In this document: positions 28,402 to 35,924 of the stretch, piece after piece
Layout: every line of letters starts with the position of its first letter
Position numbering within the stretch: the stretch's first letter is position 1
Assembly (NCBI GenBank): GCA_964594075.1
Contig: CAZQKW010000009.1
Location: 1-64,000 of the forward strand
Origin: CAZQKW01 sp964594075
GTDB lineage: Bacteria; Desulfobacterota; WTBG01; CAIYCZ01
Direction of reading: 5' to 3'
DNA length: 64,000 nt
The notes under the pieces: generated by a model
What the model saw: the letters and a program-made list of their open reading frames with translations, nothing else
What the model was told of the DNA's origin: nothing
The model's database searches: none
Made by a program: the position numbers and the translations under genes

Positions 28402-28965
28402 TTAAAGGTGTATGGTTTTTAAAGAAGAATAAACCGGCCCTTCTGGAACCAGGTCACTTCTATAAAACACCAGGGTATCTGCTGTGAAACATCCCAAATG
28501 GTGATTTTTATAATTTTCTATCAGGTTTTCAATATGATGCTTTCCCCTACGTTCTTTCACTCTGCCAAGAGTCAAATGGGGTGCATAGAGGCGCTTTTCC
28601 GGAGCAAAACCTATGGCCGCAAGAGCCTCTTCCAGTTGTTTCTGAAACTGCATAAGGGGCTGCACAGGGTCATTTATGCCAACCCAGATGACTTTTGGGT
28701 TGCGGGGATTGGGGAACGCCCCGACCCCGGCCGCATGCAGCGTAAAGGGTCTTATGCCGGTTGCGACGTCCTCAAAAATGCGGGCAATCAATGCTACTTG
28801 AGATTCTGCAATGGCACCTAAAAATTTCAGCGTCAGATGGATATGGTCCGGCTTAACCCATCTGACGCAATCGGTCTGATTACGCAGTTCATCCTGAAGG
28901 TTTTGCAGGCTTTTTTTTAGATCTTCAGGCAAATCTAATGCAATAAACGAGCGGACTTTTGCCAT
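28402..28965 (-). CDS. thpR: RNA 2',3'-cyclic phosphodiesterase (2H family)
   Basis: A 187-residue 2H phosphoesterase. Both catalytic HxTL motifs are present: HIHLTLKFLG and, later, HLTLGRVK. The start MAKVRSFIALDLP is the family opening; an ATG three codons upstream is less likely. It commonly lies between cinA and recA, as here. In vivo substrate is not certain for the family. Confidence 0.92.
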   Translation of the reverse strand: MAKVRSFIALDLPEDLKKSLQNLQDELRNQTDCVRWVKPDHIHLTLKFLGAIAESQVALIARIFEDVATGIRPFTLHAAGVGAFPNPRNPKVIWVGINDPVQPLMQFQKQLEEALAAIGFAPEKRLYAPHLTLGRVKERRGKHHIENLIENYKNHHLGCFTADTLVFYRSDLVPEGPVYSSLKTIHL

Positions 28966-29319
28966 CGGATACATAAGCTAATGCTATTGAACACCTATCA
29001 CAGACGCACGCCATTGTCAACGCGAACCACCCTCCAATACTTTTCACCAAAAAAATAATTTTGTTGCTGTGTGCATAGCACTCAGGTTTTTTTCAATCCA
29101 CCAGAATCGCTTTGAGCCTGCGGAACAGCAGGGACTTTCAAATGCTGCACAGCCTGCTCCAGTGCATTTTAGCCATAGCGAAGAATTAGGCGCCGCTGAG
29201 TTGACGCCCGCATCTCAAGATATTGATGTGAGGGCAACTCCTTATTAAGCATCTCGTTTCTGCCGGGAGTTCCTGCAAAACTTTGCAGCCACCTCCTCGA
29301 ACCAGCATCAATATCAGCG
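28966..29319. other. Intergenic stretch between thpR and cinA
   Basis: These 354 bases hold no supported gene. A short hairpin CTGCAAA...TTTGCAG (about 29274-29289) lies 31 bases after the cinA stop on the minus strand, without a thymine tract. The rest is unremarkable. Confidence 0.5.
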
Positions 29320-30573
29320 CTATACAGTCCTATGAGCAGATAATATAAATTTGCGCAAATTATTTAACGCTATTTGCGCTGACATCAGTTTAATCTGTTC
29401 ACGGCTCCCAAACAAGCAATAATTGTTTACCTCAATAGTATGGGTGGAAGCTATGCCGATAAAAACTGTTCCCACAGGCTTTTCAGCAGTGCCTCCGGTC
29501 GGTCCGGCAATACCGGTCACTGATAAACCAAACGTTGTTCCCGAACGTTCCCGCACCTGTTTTGCCATAAGGCGGGCCGTTTGCTCGCTTACCGCACCAT
29601 GTTCCTTGAAAACTGACTGCGGTATGCCCAGTAATTCTGATTTAGCACGATTGCTGTAAACCACTACGGATCGCTCGAAATAATTAGAACTTCCGGAGAT
29701 GTTAGTAATGCGGTGACTGATAAGTCCTCCGGTGCATGACTCGGCAACAGCAAGGGTTGCCCGGTTTGCGCCGAGCAGCTTTCCGACAACCGCCTCCAGA
29801 GGTTCATCATCAACAGAGTAAACAAATTCTCCAATTTTCTCATTTATAATGCCGATTATGGAGTCAAGATTCTTCTGGACTGTTTTTGGGTCGGCACCGA
29901 TGCCGGTTAATCTCAGTCGAACTTCAGGATAAGTTGGCAGATAGGCAAGAGATACCGCCGTGTTCCCTGAAATAGCACCCTTCAAACGTTCTTGAATTGC
30001 CGATTCCCACAGGCCGAAGACCCGCAGCGTGCGGTTGATTATAACCTGCAGGCCCCCGGTTTTTTTGCGCAGATAAGGCAAGAGAAAAGATTCGGTCATA
30101 GCTTCAACTTCAGCGGGAACGCCCGGCAAGAACATGAACTCCTGCCCGCGGTTTTCGATAATAAAACCACTTGCCGTACCAACCGGGTTGGGAATTAATC
30201 GTACCCCTTCAGGCAGCAGAGCCTGCTTGCTGCTGGGAAATGGCATCTTCATATGCACGCCCTGGAATATTTTTTCTATCGCAGCCAGTGCCTCCTGGTT
30301 CAGCACCAGGCGTTTGCCAAATGTTTGTGCAGCAGCAGCTGCGGTGCAGTCATCGTCGGTTGGCCCAAGCCCTCCGGTTACGATAATGAATCGGCTTTGT
30401 GGCAAAACCGTATTCAAACATGACACTATATCATCTATCGCATCGCCCACCGAACTCATGCGGGATACGCTGAGGCCAATAGTAGTGAGGCTACGCGCGA
30501 TAAACGCAGCATTGGTGTCAACAGTTTCGCCCGACAGCAATTCATTACCGATAGTTATAATTTCAACCGACAC
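29320..30573 (-). CDS. cinA: CinA family protein (MoaB-like domain + nicotinamide-nucleotide amidase)
   Basis: A 417-residue two-domain CinA. The N-terminal COG1058 domain (ITIGNELLSGETVDTNA; VTGGLGPTDDD) is linked to a C-terminal PncC-type domain (AVAESCTGGLISHRITNI). The family deamidates nicotinamide mononucleotide and hydrolyses ADP-ribose compounds. The start is a GTG with AAGGA nine bases upstream. It is preceded by pgpA with a 17-base gap, part of the gmhA-to-alaS run. Confidence 0.93.
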   Translation of the reverse strand: MSVEIITIGNELLSGETVDTNAAFIARSLTTIGLSVSRMSSVGDAIDDIVSCLNTVLPQSRFIIVTGGLGPTDDDCTAAAAAQTFGKRLVLNQEALAAIEKIFQGVHMKMPFPSSKQALLPEGVRLIPNPVGTASGFIIENRGQEFMFLPGVPAEVEAMTESFLLPYLRKKTGGLQVIINRTLRVFGLWESAIQERLKGAISGNTAVSLAYLPTYPEVRLRLTGIGADPKTVQKNLDSIIGIINEKIGEFVYSVDDEPLEAVVGKLLGANRATLAVAESCTGGLISHRITNISGSSNYFERSVVVYSNRAKSELLGIPQSVFKEHGAVSEQTARLMAKQVRERSGTTFGLSVTGIAGPTGGTAEKPVGTVFIGIASTHTIEVNNYCLFGSREQIKLMSAQIALNNLRKFILSAHRTV

Positions 30574-30590
30574 GTGAACAGTATCCTTCT

Positions 30591-31052
30591 TTATAAAAGC
30601 ACCTGTAATATCTGCATTACAATGTTTGCGTACACACCTGCCAGCACATCGTCAAGCACGATACCATATCCTCCCGCCACATGCTGATCAATCCACCTGA
30701 TGGGATAGGGCTTTACAATATCCATAATCCGGAACAGGATAAACCCTGTTATGATATACCCCCACGATGGCGTAATCCCTGCCATAGCCACGAGGTACCC
30801 GGCAATTTCATCTATGACAACCTGCGGCGGATCTTTTTTTTGAAATATGAGGGCAGCCCTGGCTGCCCACCAGATGGCGAAAAAAATAAAGGCTATGACG
30901 GTGGTGCAATAAAGGGGAAATAAAAGAGGGGCGAGGGCCAAAAAAAGAACGACGCCCATGAGTGAGCCGGCAGTGCCGGGAATGCCGGGGAAAAAACCGC
31001 TGTAGCAGCCTGTCGCAAGGAGCACAACCAGCCAGTTTTTTCGCACACTCAT
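30591..31052 (-). CDS. pgpA: Phosphatidylglycerophosphatase A
   Basis: A 153-residue integral membrane phosphatase that makes phosphatidylglycerol. The FPGIPGTAGSLMGV start block, the DEIAGYLVAMAG motif and the FRIMDIVKPYPIRWID sequence are all characteristic of PgpA. Three to four hydrophobic segments are visible. Its ATG overlaps the stop of the upstream cyclophilin-like gene by four bases (ATGA). Confidence 0.94.
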   Translation of the reverse strand: MSVRKNWLVVLLATGCYSGFFPGIPGTAGSLMGVVLFLALAPLLFPLYCTTVIAFIFFAIWWAARAALIFQKKDPPQVVIDEIAGYLVAMAGITPSWGYIITGFILFRIMDIVKPYPIRWIDQHVAGGYGIVLDDVLAGVYANIVMQILQVLL

Positions 31053-31429
31053 CCTGATGCCTTTTCCACCCGAATGGCAGCCCCTGCCTTGAGCTGGTGA
31101 AGGACTGATAGGTCCCCAATAACGTTTCCAAAAACGTTGACCGCGCTTGCCGGTCGGATTTCGGTTCCCGTGCTTGCAGGAGTTGGGCCGAAAAATATAC
31201 AGAAGGCGGGGCCGCTCGGCCAGTAACCCAGATCGCCCTTCTGAACAACTTCATGCGCGGTATCATCGAGGTTTATGTGTACAGGAATGATAAAATAAAT
31301 TTCATCACCCCAGGTTTGGGCAGTGCTGGTCAAGGGCAATGCATCCCAGATGGCATCAGCTGTGGGACAGTCATGCAGAATGCCGGTAATTTCCTGTGAG
31401 CCTGACACAATTCTAATCTTACGTTCCAT
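31049..31429 (-). CDS. Cyclophilin-like domain protein (TM1367/PF04126 type)
   Basis: A 126-residue protein with the small cyclophilin-like beta barrel seen in structural-genomics proteins. WGDEIYFIIPV, GDLGYWPSGPAFCIFFGPTP and a final VHQLKAG-like stretch are the family blocks. Such proteins lack proven peptidyl-prolyl isomerase activity, and their role is unknown. It is tightly coupled to both neighbours, overlapping the deoxyhypusine-synthase-like gene by 11 bases and pgpA by four. Confidence 0.8.
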   Translation of the reverse strand: MERKIRIVSGSQEITGILHDCPTADAIWDALPLTSTAQTWGDEIYFIIPVHINLDDTAHEVVQKGDLGYWPSGPAFCIFFGPTPASTGTEIRPASAVNVFGNVIGDLSVLHQLKAGAAIRVEKASG

Positions 31430-32372
31430 CCGGTCCCCCCTCCTTTAATGCGGCAGCCAGAAGCGGAATCATAATTTCATGATGGCCTGTGAGGACAAAC
31501 CCTTTGCCCCCTCTTGCCACCGGGCGGCTGGCAACATTAGTCAGCGGCCGGTAGTGTCGCAGAAAATCAAGTGTAACAGTGGTAAAATGGTTGACGGTGT
31601 GGCCCAGATTTCGTGCCAGATTGACAGCCTTCAGAAACACCTCCGGAAGAACGACCGCCGAGCCAATATTGAGATACGCACCGCCTTCAAGGTGTCCTAC
31701 AATTCCCGTCAGCAGGCGGAAGTCCCGATGGCTTGCTTCACCATGGTCAGATCCACTGCATGACGGATGCATGTGGATGATATCGGTTCCTATCGCCACA
31801 TGGACGGTAACAGGGATGCCGCGCGCAGTTGCAGCGGCAAGGAGGCTTTCCTGAATATACGGAAAGCCGCTGTCCAGAAGTGCCTCCCCCACAGATTCCC
31901 CCAAGCCTTTGCCGCTCGCAACCCCGCGCGAAACGGCAGTATTTATAAATATGGCAGGCTCCTCTGCCATGCCAAAATCGCCGCTGTCAAGTTCTGATGC
32001 CACATCTTCAGATGTCTGCCCCAGCATAGCCATTTCTACATCATGGATGACGCCGGCGCCATTTAATGCAAGGGCGGTTACAAAGCCCCGGTCCATAAGG
32101 TCGATTAGAATCAAAGAGAGTCCCACCTTGATGACATGGGCGCCGATACCCCACAGAATGACTTTATTATTTTTACGGGCGGCACTGAGACTCTGGACTA
32201 TCTCTTTAAAATCCCGGGCAGCCAGGATATCAGGGAGACTCTGCACAAAATCCTTTAATAGTAACGGGCTTCTGCACACGGAGCCCAATTTTTCCCGCGC
32301 AACTAGGCTTTTTCGTCGTTTAAGTGAACGAGTTCGTGCGCAGTGTAAGTCAACGGGTTTAAATCGCTTCAT
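31419..32372 (-). CDS. Deoxyhypusine-synthase-like protein of unknown function
   Basis: A 317-residue protein that belongs to the bacterial deoxyhypusine synthase-like group. It has IKVGLSLILIDLM, LALNGAGVIHDVEMA, GIPVTVHVAIGTDIIHMHP and the final TGHHEIMIPLLAAAL. The true enzyme has a catalytic lysine that attacks the spermidine carbon; I see no obvious equivalent, and bacteria lack eIF5A, so a different reaction is likely (homospermidine-type or an unknown one). It begins 19 bases after gmhA and is co-transcribed with it. Confidence 0.78.
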   Translation of the reverse strand: MKRFKPVDLHCARTRSLKRRKSLVAREKLGSVCRSPLLLKDFVQSLPDILAARDFKEIVQSLSAARKNNKVILWGIGAHVIKVGLSLILIDLMDRGFVTALALNGAGVIHDVEMAMLGQTSEDVASELDSGDFGMAEEPAIFINTAVSRGVASGKGLGESVGEALLDSGFPYIQESLLAAATARGIPVTVHVAIGTDIIHMHPSCSGSDHGEASHRDFRLLTGIVGHLEGGAYLNIGSAVVLPEVFLKAVNLARNLGHTVNHFTTVTLDFLRHYRPLTNVASRPVARGGKGFVLTGHHEIMIPLLAAALKEGGPDGT

Positions 32373-32390
32373 AGAGAGCCAGGGGTAGTT

Positions 32391-32966
32391 TTACGCTTTT
32401 GCCAGGAAGTGTTCTTCTACCAGAGCACAGAGAATATGACCGGCACATAAATGCACCTCTTGAATTTTCGCAGTATCCTGCAAAAAAACGGTCAGGCACA
32501 GGTCTGTTGTCTTTGCGATCGCACCGCCATCACGCCCGGAGAACGCAATAGTCATGAGGCCCATGGCGCGCGCTTGATTGCAAGCGTTGATTAAATTTCG
32601 CGAGGTGCCGCTGGTGGTCAAGCACCAGGAAACGTCCCCCTTGGTGCCAAGTGCCTCTATCTGGCGAGAAAATATATCGTCAAAGGAAAGGTCATTGCCA
32701 ATGCTGGTTAAAACCGAGCTGTCGGTATTGATGGCAATGGCCGGCAACGGCTTGCGGTATGCAGCAAGCTTGTTAACCAATTCTGCCGCGAAATGCTGTG
32801 CATGCGCCGCACTTCCCCCGTTGCCAAAAATAAGCAGTTTGCCACCCCGTTCAAAACAGGAAATAAGTTCATGAGCCATCTGCGAAATTACATCACAATT
32901 TTCTTTGCCACAGGCAAAAACAGCTTGGGACGTTTCGGCAAACAGCCGCAAAATCTTTTCCTTCAC
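32391..32966 (-). CDS. gmhA: Phosphoheptose isomerase (SIS domain)
   Basis: A 191-residue sedoheptulose-7-phosphate isomerase for LPS inner-core heptose. The SIS motifs FGNGGSAAHAQHFAAEL and LTTSGTSRN are complete, as is the C-terminal EVHLCAGHILCALVE. A TTG start 15 bases upstream gives a longer reading, but GGAG lies nine bases before the GTG at 32966, so I chose that. A good promoter lies just upstream (32999-33027). Confidence 0.93.
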   Translation of the reverse strand: MKEKILRLFAETSQAVFACGKENCDVISQMAHELISCFERGGKLLIFGNGGSAAHAQHFAAELVNKLAAYRKPLPAIAINTDSSVLTSIGNDLSFDDIFSRQIEALGTKGDVSWCLTTSGTSRNLINACNQARAMGLMTIAFSGRDGGAIAKTTDLCLTVFLQDTAKIQEVHLCAGHILCALVEEHFLAKA

Positions 32967-32998
32967 CGTGAATATCTCCAAAATTTAATCTGGCAGTA

Positions 32999-33027
32999 AT
33001 CTTATAAGTCGCCGGAAATAGTGTCAA
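32999..33027 (-). promoter_or_regulatory. Sigma-70-type promoter for gmhA
   Basis: On the minus strand TTGACA (33027-33022) is separated by 17 bases from TAAGAT (33004-32999). This predicts transcription starting near 32992, about 25 bases before the chosen gmhA GTG. The -35 hexamer is perfect and the -10 matches at four of six positions. Confidence 0.65.
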
Positions 33028-33358
33028 GAATAATTATCCAAGCGGCCTTTGGCCTGAAGAAAACCTCGCCGCCCGCCACGGGAACAGAGCGTGTGGCACC
33101 GCACAATTCACCAAAAAAATGATTTTTTAGGAATCCATTTAATCTGTCCGACAGCAATGTCAGCAAGGATCAAGAAATGATGGGGATGGCAGGGTTAATT
33201 AATAATTACAACAGGGGTATGAAAACCGGCATAAAAAGAAGTCTGGTATGCTCTGTATTATTTTTTTGGATCACCGCAAAACGATTCGGCATCAAGTTGC
33301 TCAAGAGGGCAACTTTGTTAAGCAACACCTCCGGCAAGGTGGCCAGAGGTGTTTGGTG
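33028..33358. other. Intergenic stretch with a hairpin near rpoZ
   Basis: No gene is supported here. A strong inverted repeat, AACACCTC at 33324-33331 and GAGGTGTT at 33346-33353, extends inside through GGC/GCC. On the minus strand it lies directly after the rpoZ stop and may protect the transcript end, but it has no thymine run. Confidence 0.5.
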
Positions 33359-33601
33359 TCACAGTTCAGTATCTTGAGCCGTGCCCTCTTCTTCGGCAAG
33401 TCTTTTTCTGCTCTTTTCGTCAAGTCGCACCTTGCCTGCTGCAATTTCCCGTAAGGCAATGACAACTAATTTATTATCGGGAGCATTAACCAGCGGTTTT
33501 GATCCTTTAAGAAGCTGTTTGAGACGCTGGTTTGCCATGTGAACAATCACAAACCGGTTGTTAACTCTTTTGAGACAATCTTCAATAGTTATTCGTGCCA
33601 T
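33359..33601 (-). CDS. rpoZ: RNA polymerase omega subunit
   Basis: An 80-residue omega subunit, which helps assemble RNA polymerase. The N-terminal MARITIEDCLKRVNNRFVIV and the later VVIALREIAAGKV are typical, as is the short length. It is a single minus-strand gene between repeat copy A and the gmhA promoter region. Confidence 0.92.
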   Translation of the reverse strand: MARITIEDCLKRVNNRFVIVHMANQRLKQLLKGSKPLVNAPDNKLVVIALREIAAGKVRLDEKSRKRLAEEEGTAQDTEL

Positions 33602-33779
33602 ACTTTATTAAATAACCTCCAAAAAACATTTACCAAAAAACCCCCAATACCCAATAAATTGTGTTTTTGTTGTCTTTCAACTGCACAGGAATGGAAGGCA
33701 AACCACCAGGTGCAAAATTAAAGAATTTATTTGCAGCATGATATAGCAATAATTAAACATTATCGCAAGCTAAATATTC

Positions 33780-33957
33780 TTCAGGACTTTCCCAAAAAAT
33801 GTCTTATTGATGGGGAAAAGAAGCGTCTGGGGTTTTTCTCTGCACCAACAATGTGCAAGGTGCTCATTAGTTGGTATCACGACCCCAAACTGTGTCTATC
33901 CTGCCGTGGGCAGGCAGCCAGTTGCGCCGTCGCCACCGGTGAGGTACGGGGGGGGAC
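33780..33957 (+). repeat. Dispersed repeat, copy A (left half)
   Basis: This segment starts TTCAGGACTTT and aligns along its whole length to the left half of copy B (35450-35625), sharing ATCACGACCCC, the GCAGGCAGCCAG block and the inner GGTGA...ACGGGGG region. It lacks the right half and the right inverted end, and stops about ten bases from the end of the selenoprotein gene. It looks like a truncated copy. No gene is seen in the 33602-33967 interval around it. Confidence 0.7.
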
Positions 33958-33967
33958 TGTGGTTACA

Positions 33968-34561
33968 TTAACCAAACTGCTGAATTGTTTCCCGAAAAAC
34001 GGCGAACGGCTGGGCACCAACAATCACTTGGTGTTCGTTTATGACAAAGGTTGGCACGCAGCTAACATTATACCTGCGGCCGGCTTCTTGTGCTGCCCTG
34101 AGCCGTGGCGCATAGCGCCCCTGACGCAGCGCATCCTGCAGTTCCTTAACGTCAAGCCCTGATGCAGCAGCAAGATCCTGTATTACATCGCTTTTGCCAA
34201 TATCCCGTGCTTCAGTAAAGTAAGCTTGAAAAACTTTTGCAGAGAAAAAATCATATTTTCCCTGATCGCGCGCATATTCACTTGCTTCCAGTGCCATGCG
34301 GGAATTAGAAAGCACGGTCACCGTACCAAAGGCAATATTATAGGGCGCTCCCAGACGGCGGAGGTTATCATATGTGCGTTCCCAGTCAACTTCGGGAAGC
34401 CGCACTGCAAGAGGAACTCCTTCCGAAGGCGTTTCCGGATGAATTTCAAAGCTGATCCATTCATCTACAACCGGGAATTCCTTTTTCAGCGTATCGACAA
34501 TACCCTTGCCGATGTAGCAGAAGGGTCAAATGTAGTCTGAAAAAATTTTAACTGGTATCAC
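33968..34561 (-). CDS. DsbA/FrnE-family thiol oxidoreductase, selenoprotein (Sec at in-frame TGA)
   Basis: Read through one TGA (34528-34526), the frame is 197 residues long and continuous from a GTG start at 34561. The N-terminus reads VIPVKIFSDYI-U-PFCYIGKG, so selenocysteine replaces the first cysteine of the thioredoxin-fold C-P-F-C active site (U12, C15). The rest is a complete FrnE-like domain: helical insertion, then VPTFVIN with the cis-proline loop and GAQPF. Every other residue around the site is conserved, so a random nonsense mutation is unlikely. The GTG overlaps the stop of the 72-residue gene upstream (GTGA). A SECIS-like hairpin lies just after the TGA, and selC is in this window. 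A conventional annotation would start only at 34405 and lose the catalytic site. Confidence 0.9.
34488..34506 (-). promoter_or_regulatory. Candidate bacterial SECIS hairpin
   Basis: In the selenoprotein mRNA, bases 20-38 after the UGA can fold as AGGGUAU, loop UGUCG, AUACGCU. Six of seven stem pairs are Watson-Crick, with one G-G mismatch. The apical loop begins about 27 bases after the UGA and has G as its second base. Known bacterial SECIS elements have the loop about 16-37 bases after UGA with a G in the first two loop positions, so this fits. An alternative stem (CCCUU with AAGGG, bases 1-5 and 19-23) also exists. Fold energies were not computed. Confidence 0.55.
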
Positions 34562-34776
34562 AGTCCCTGCTGTTCCCCGTTTATCTTTTTTCTGTACTTT
34601 TTAAAAAGTGCTTGTAGATTCTTTTCCGAGTCATGGACGGCGTTCTCATGGTCGGTCAACAACAGACGCATAATTTCTTCCGGCGGAATGTCTTTGCACT
34701 GGCCTATTAATTCCTCAATGCGCTTCTCAATCTTGCGCCACAGGCAACTAACCGCGGTTGTATTCTTTTCATCCAT
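34558..34776 (-). CDS. Small protein of unknown function coupled to the selenoprotein
   Basis: A 72-residue charged, mostly helical protein (KIEKRIEELIGQCKDIPPEEIMRLLL). It has no signal peptide or known motif. Its stop overlaps the selenoprotein GTG by four bases, so the two are probably translated together. It has one CxxxxK-like region but no metal motif I recognise. The function is unknown. Confidence 0.65.
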   Translation of the reverse strand: MDEKNTTAVSCLWRKIEKRIEELIGQCKDIPPEEIMRLLLTDHENAVHDSEKNLQALFKKYRKKINGEQQGL

Positions 34777-34855
34777 GAGAAATGTTCACCTTTTATCTTT
34801 TATTAATGGCATTACACAGCTTGTAACATAAAATAAAAAAGATAAAATTTGAAAC

Positions 34856-34895
34856 TAAAAATCCCAAACCCTTGTGTAAACTCAATGGATTTGGG
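34856..34895 (-). terminator. Intrinsic terminator after the GYD gene
   Basis: On the minus strand CCCAAATCC (34895-34887) pairs with GGGTTTGGG (34871-34863) over nine bases, one a G-T wobble. It is followed by ATTTTTAG. It ends the transcript of the 35054-35344 gene. The remaining interval down to 34777 holds no gene. Confidence 0.75.
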
Positions 34896-35053
34896 AGGGA
34901 GGTATTGTATGTTTCCTGCGCATCCGCTGCAAACGCAGAAAGATCCCGCTGTTAGGTTTTTATTCAGACAATAAATACCAGAAGGCTTAATAAAAAGATA
35001 GAGGGAAAAGATTGAGGGGCAGCCATACAAGAATATTGTTGCACATCTTTCTA

Positions 35054-35344
35054 TCAGACTTCTTTTGTTATTTTAAGAAACTCTTCAATTGGTATTGCCT
35101 GCATTGATTCTGCAGATATTCTTCCTGACGAGCATATTTTGAGAATAGTAGCGGTAAAAGCGCTTTTGTCCGGCATCTCCATAATGGTCATCACATCATA
35201 CTCACCGATTAAGCCATAAATACAAAGCAATTTCCCACCGTGAGATTCGATAATTTTTTTGACTGCCTCAAATCGTGAGGCAGTGTTGCGAATATCCATT
35301 AGACCATCTCTGGTATATTTCCAGAGGGTAATGTAAACGGGCAT
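35054..35344 (-). CDS. GYD-domain protein
   Basis: A 96-residue protein of the GYD family (PF08734), a small ferredoxin-like-fold protein. It starts MPVYITLWKYTRDGL and has LYGLIGEYDVMTIMEMPD, the sequence equivalent to the family name motif. The biochemical function is unknown. A Shine-Dalgarno-like AGGGGAG lies upstream of the ATG. It ends at a clear terminator 160 bases downstream. Confidence 0.8.
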   Translation of the reverse strand: MPVYITLWKYTRDGLMDIRNTASRFEAVKKIIESHGGKLLCIYGLIGEYDVMTIMEMPDKSAFTATILKICSSGRISAESMQAIPIEEFLKITKEV

Positions 35345-35447
35345 AGCAACTCCCCTCCTTTCCCTTTAGAACTCTGGCCGCCCCCAATCATGCGGCAAAC
35401 CCAAGTATAAAGTAGCATATTATGGCGCACAAATTCAAGAGAAGTTT

Positions 35448-35799
35448 AATTCAGGACTTTACCTAAAATGCTTTATTCCCGGGAATAAAGAACGGTCTGG
35501 AGGTTTTTATCAGCCACAACAATGCACGCATCCGCTGGCATCACGACCCCGGCACCGCGCATATTCGGCCCCGTGCAGGCAGCCAGCAGAGTCTTCGTCC
35601 CTGGTGATGCACGGGGGTCTGGGGACGAAAGAACATAACGGCCCCTGCCGTGTTCCCGGCACGGACGGTTATGTTGTGGTCATAAGAGACCCCTCAGATG
35701 CGTGTGAGTTGATGTTCCACATAATACCCATTGCGCGTTTGTGTTCTCATGCGGGTTGCCTGAATTTCAGTTTTCATTTTTTGACGAAAGTCCTGAATT
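35448..35799 (+). repeat. Dispersed MITE-like repeat, copy B (complete, 13-bp inverted ends)
   Basis: A 352-base element bounded by perfect 13-base inverted repeats, AATTCAGGACTTT (35448-35460) and AAAGTCCTGAATT (35787-35799). The inside shares long blocks with copy A and with copy C on the other strand, including a 50-base block around AACATAACGGC that differs from C at only three bases. It contains a hairpin (35594-35629) and a second small hairpin around CCGTG...CACGG. There is no transposase or convincing reading frame. A target duplication is not evident. The flanks 35345-35447 and 35800-35924 hold no gene. Confidence 0.75.
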
Positions 35800-35924
35800 T
35801 TGGTTAAAGTGGATTTTAATATCCATAGTTTTGTGGTAAAGGTTATCAACCATTAATACATAACCACAGAATGTTTTGTTGGCAGCACAACAACCAATCT
35901 ATCCAGGAATTTAGGAGTTATGCG

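Noticed and set aside
28990..29320. Gene remnant between thpR and cinA
   Set aside because: Short open stretches exist on the minus strand, but none shows a recognisable family or a start site.
33968..34405. Short oxidoreductase beginning at 34405, or a pseudogene broken by a stop
   Set aside because: The reading frame is intact upstream, the stop is a TGA at the catalytic cysteine, all flanking residues are conserved, and selC is present. Recoding explains this better than a nonsense mutation.
34812..35030. Minus-strand 72-codon frame after the GYD gene
   Set aside because: It overlaps a strong intrinsic terminator and has no ribosome site.
35604..35807. Reading frame inside repeat copy B (and a matching one at 55005-55238)
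   Set aside because: The shared peptide comes from DNA-level repeat identity. There is no ribosome site, the frames diverge outside the 50-base block, and the repeat contains conserved hairpins.
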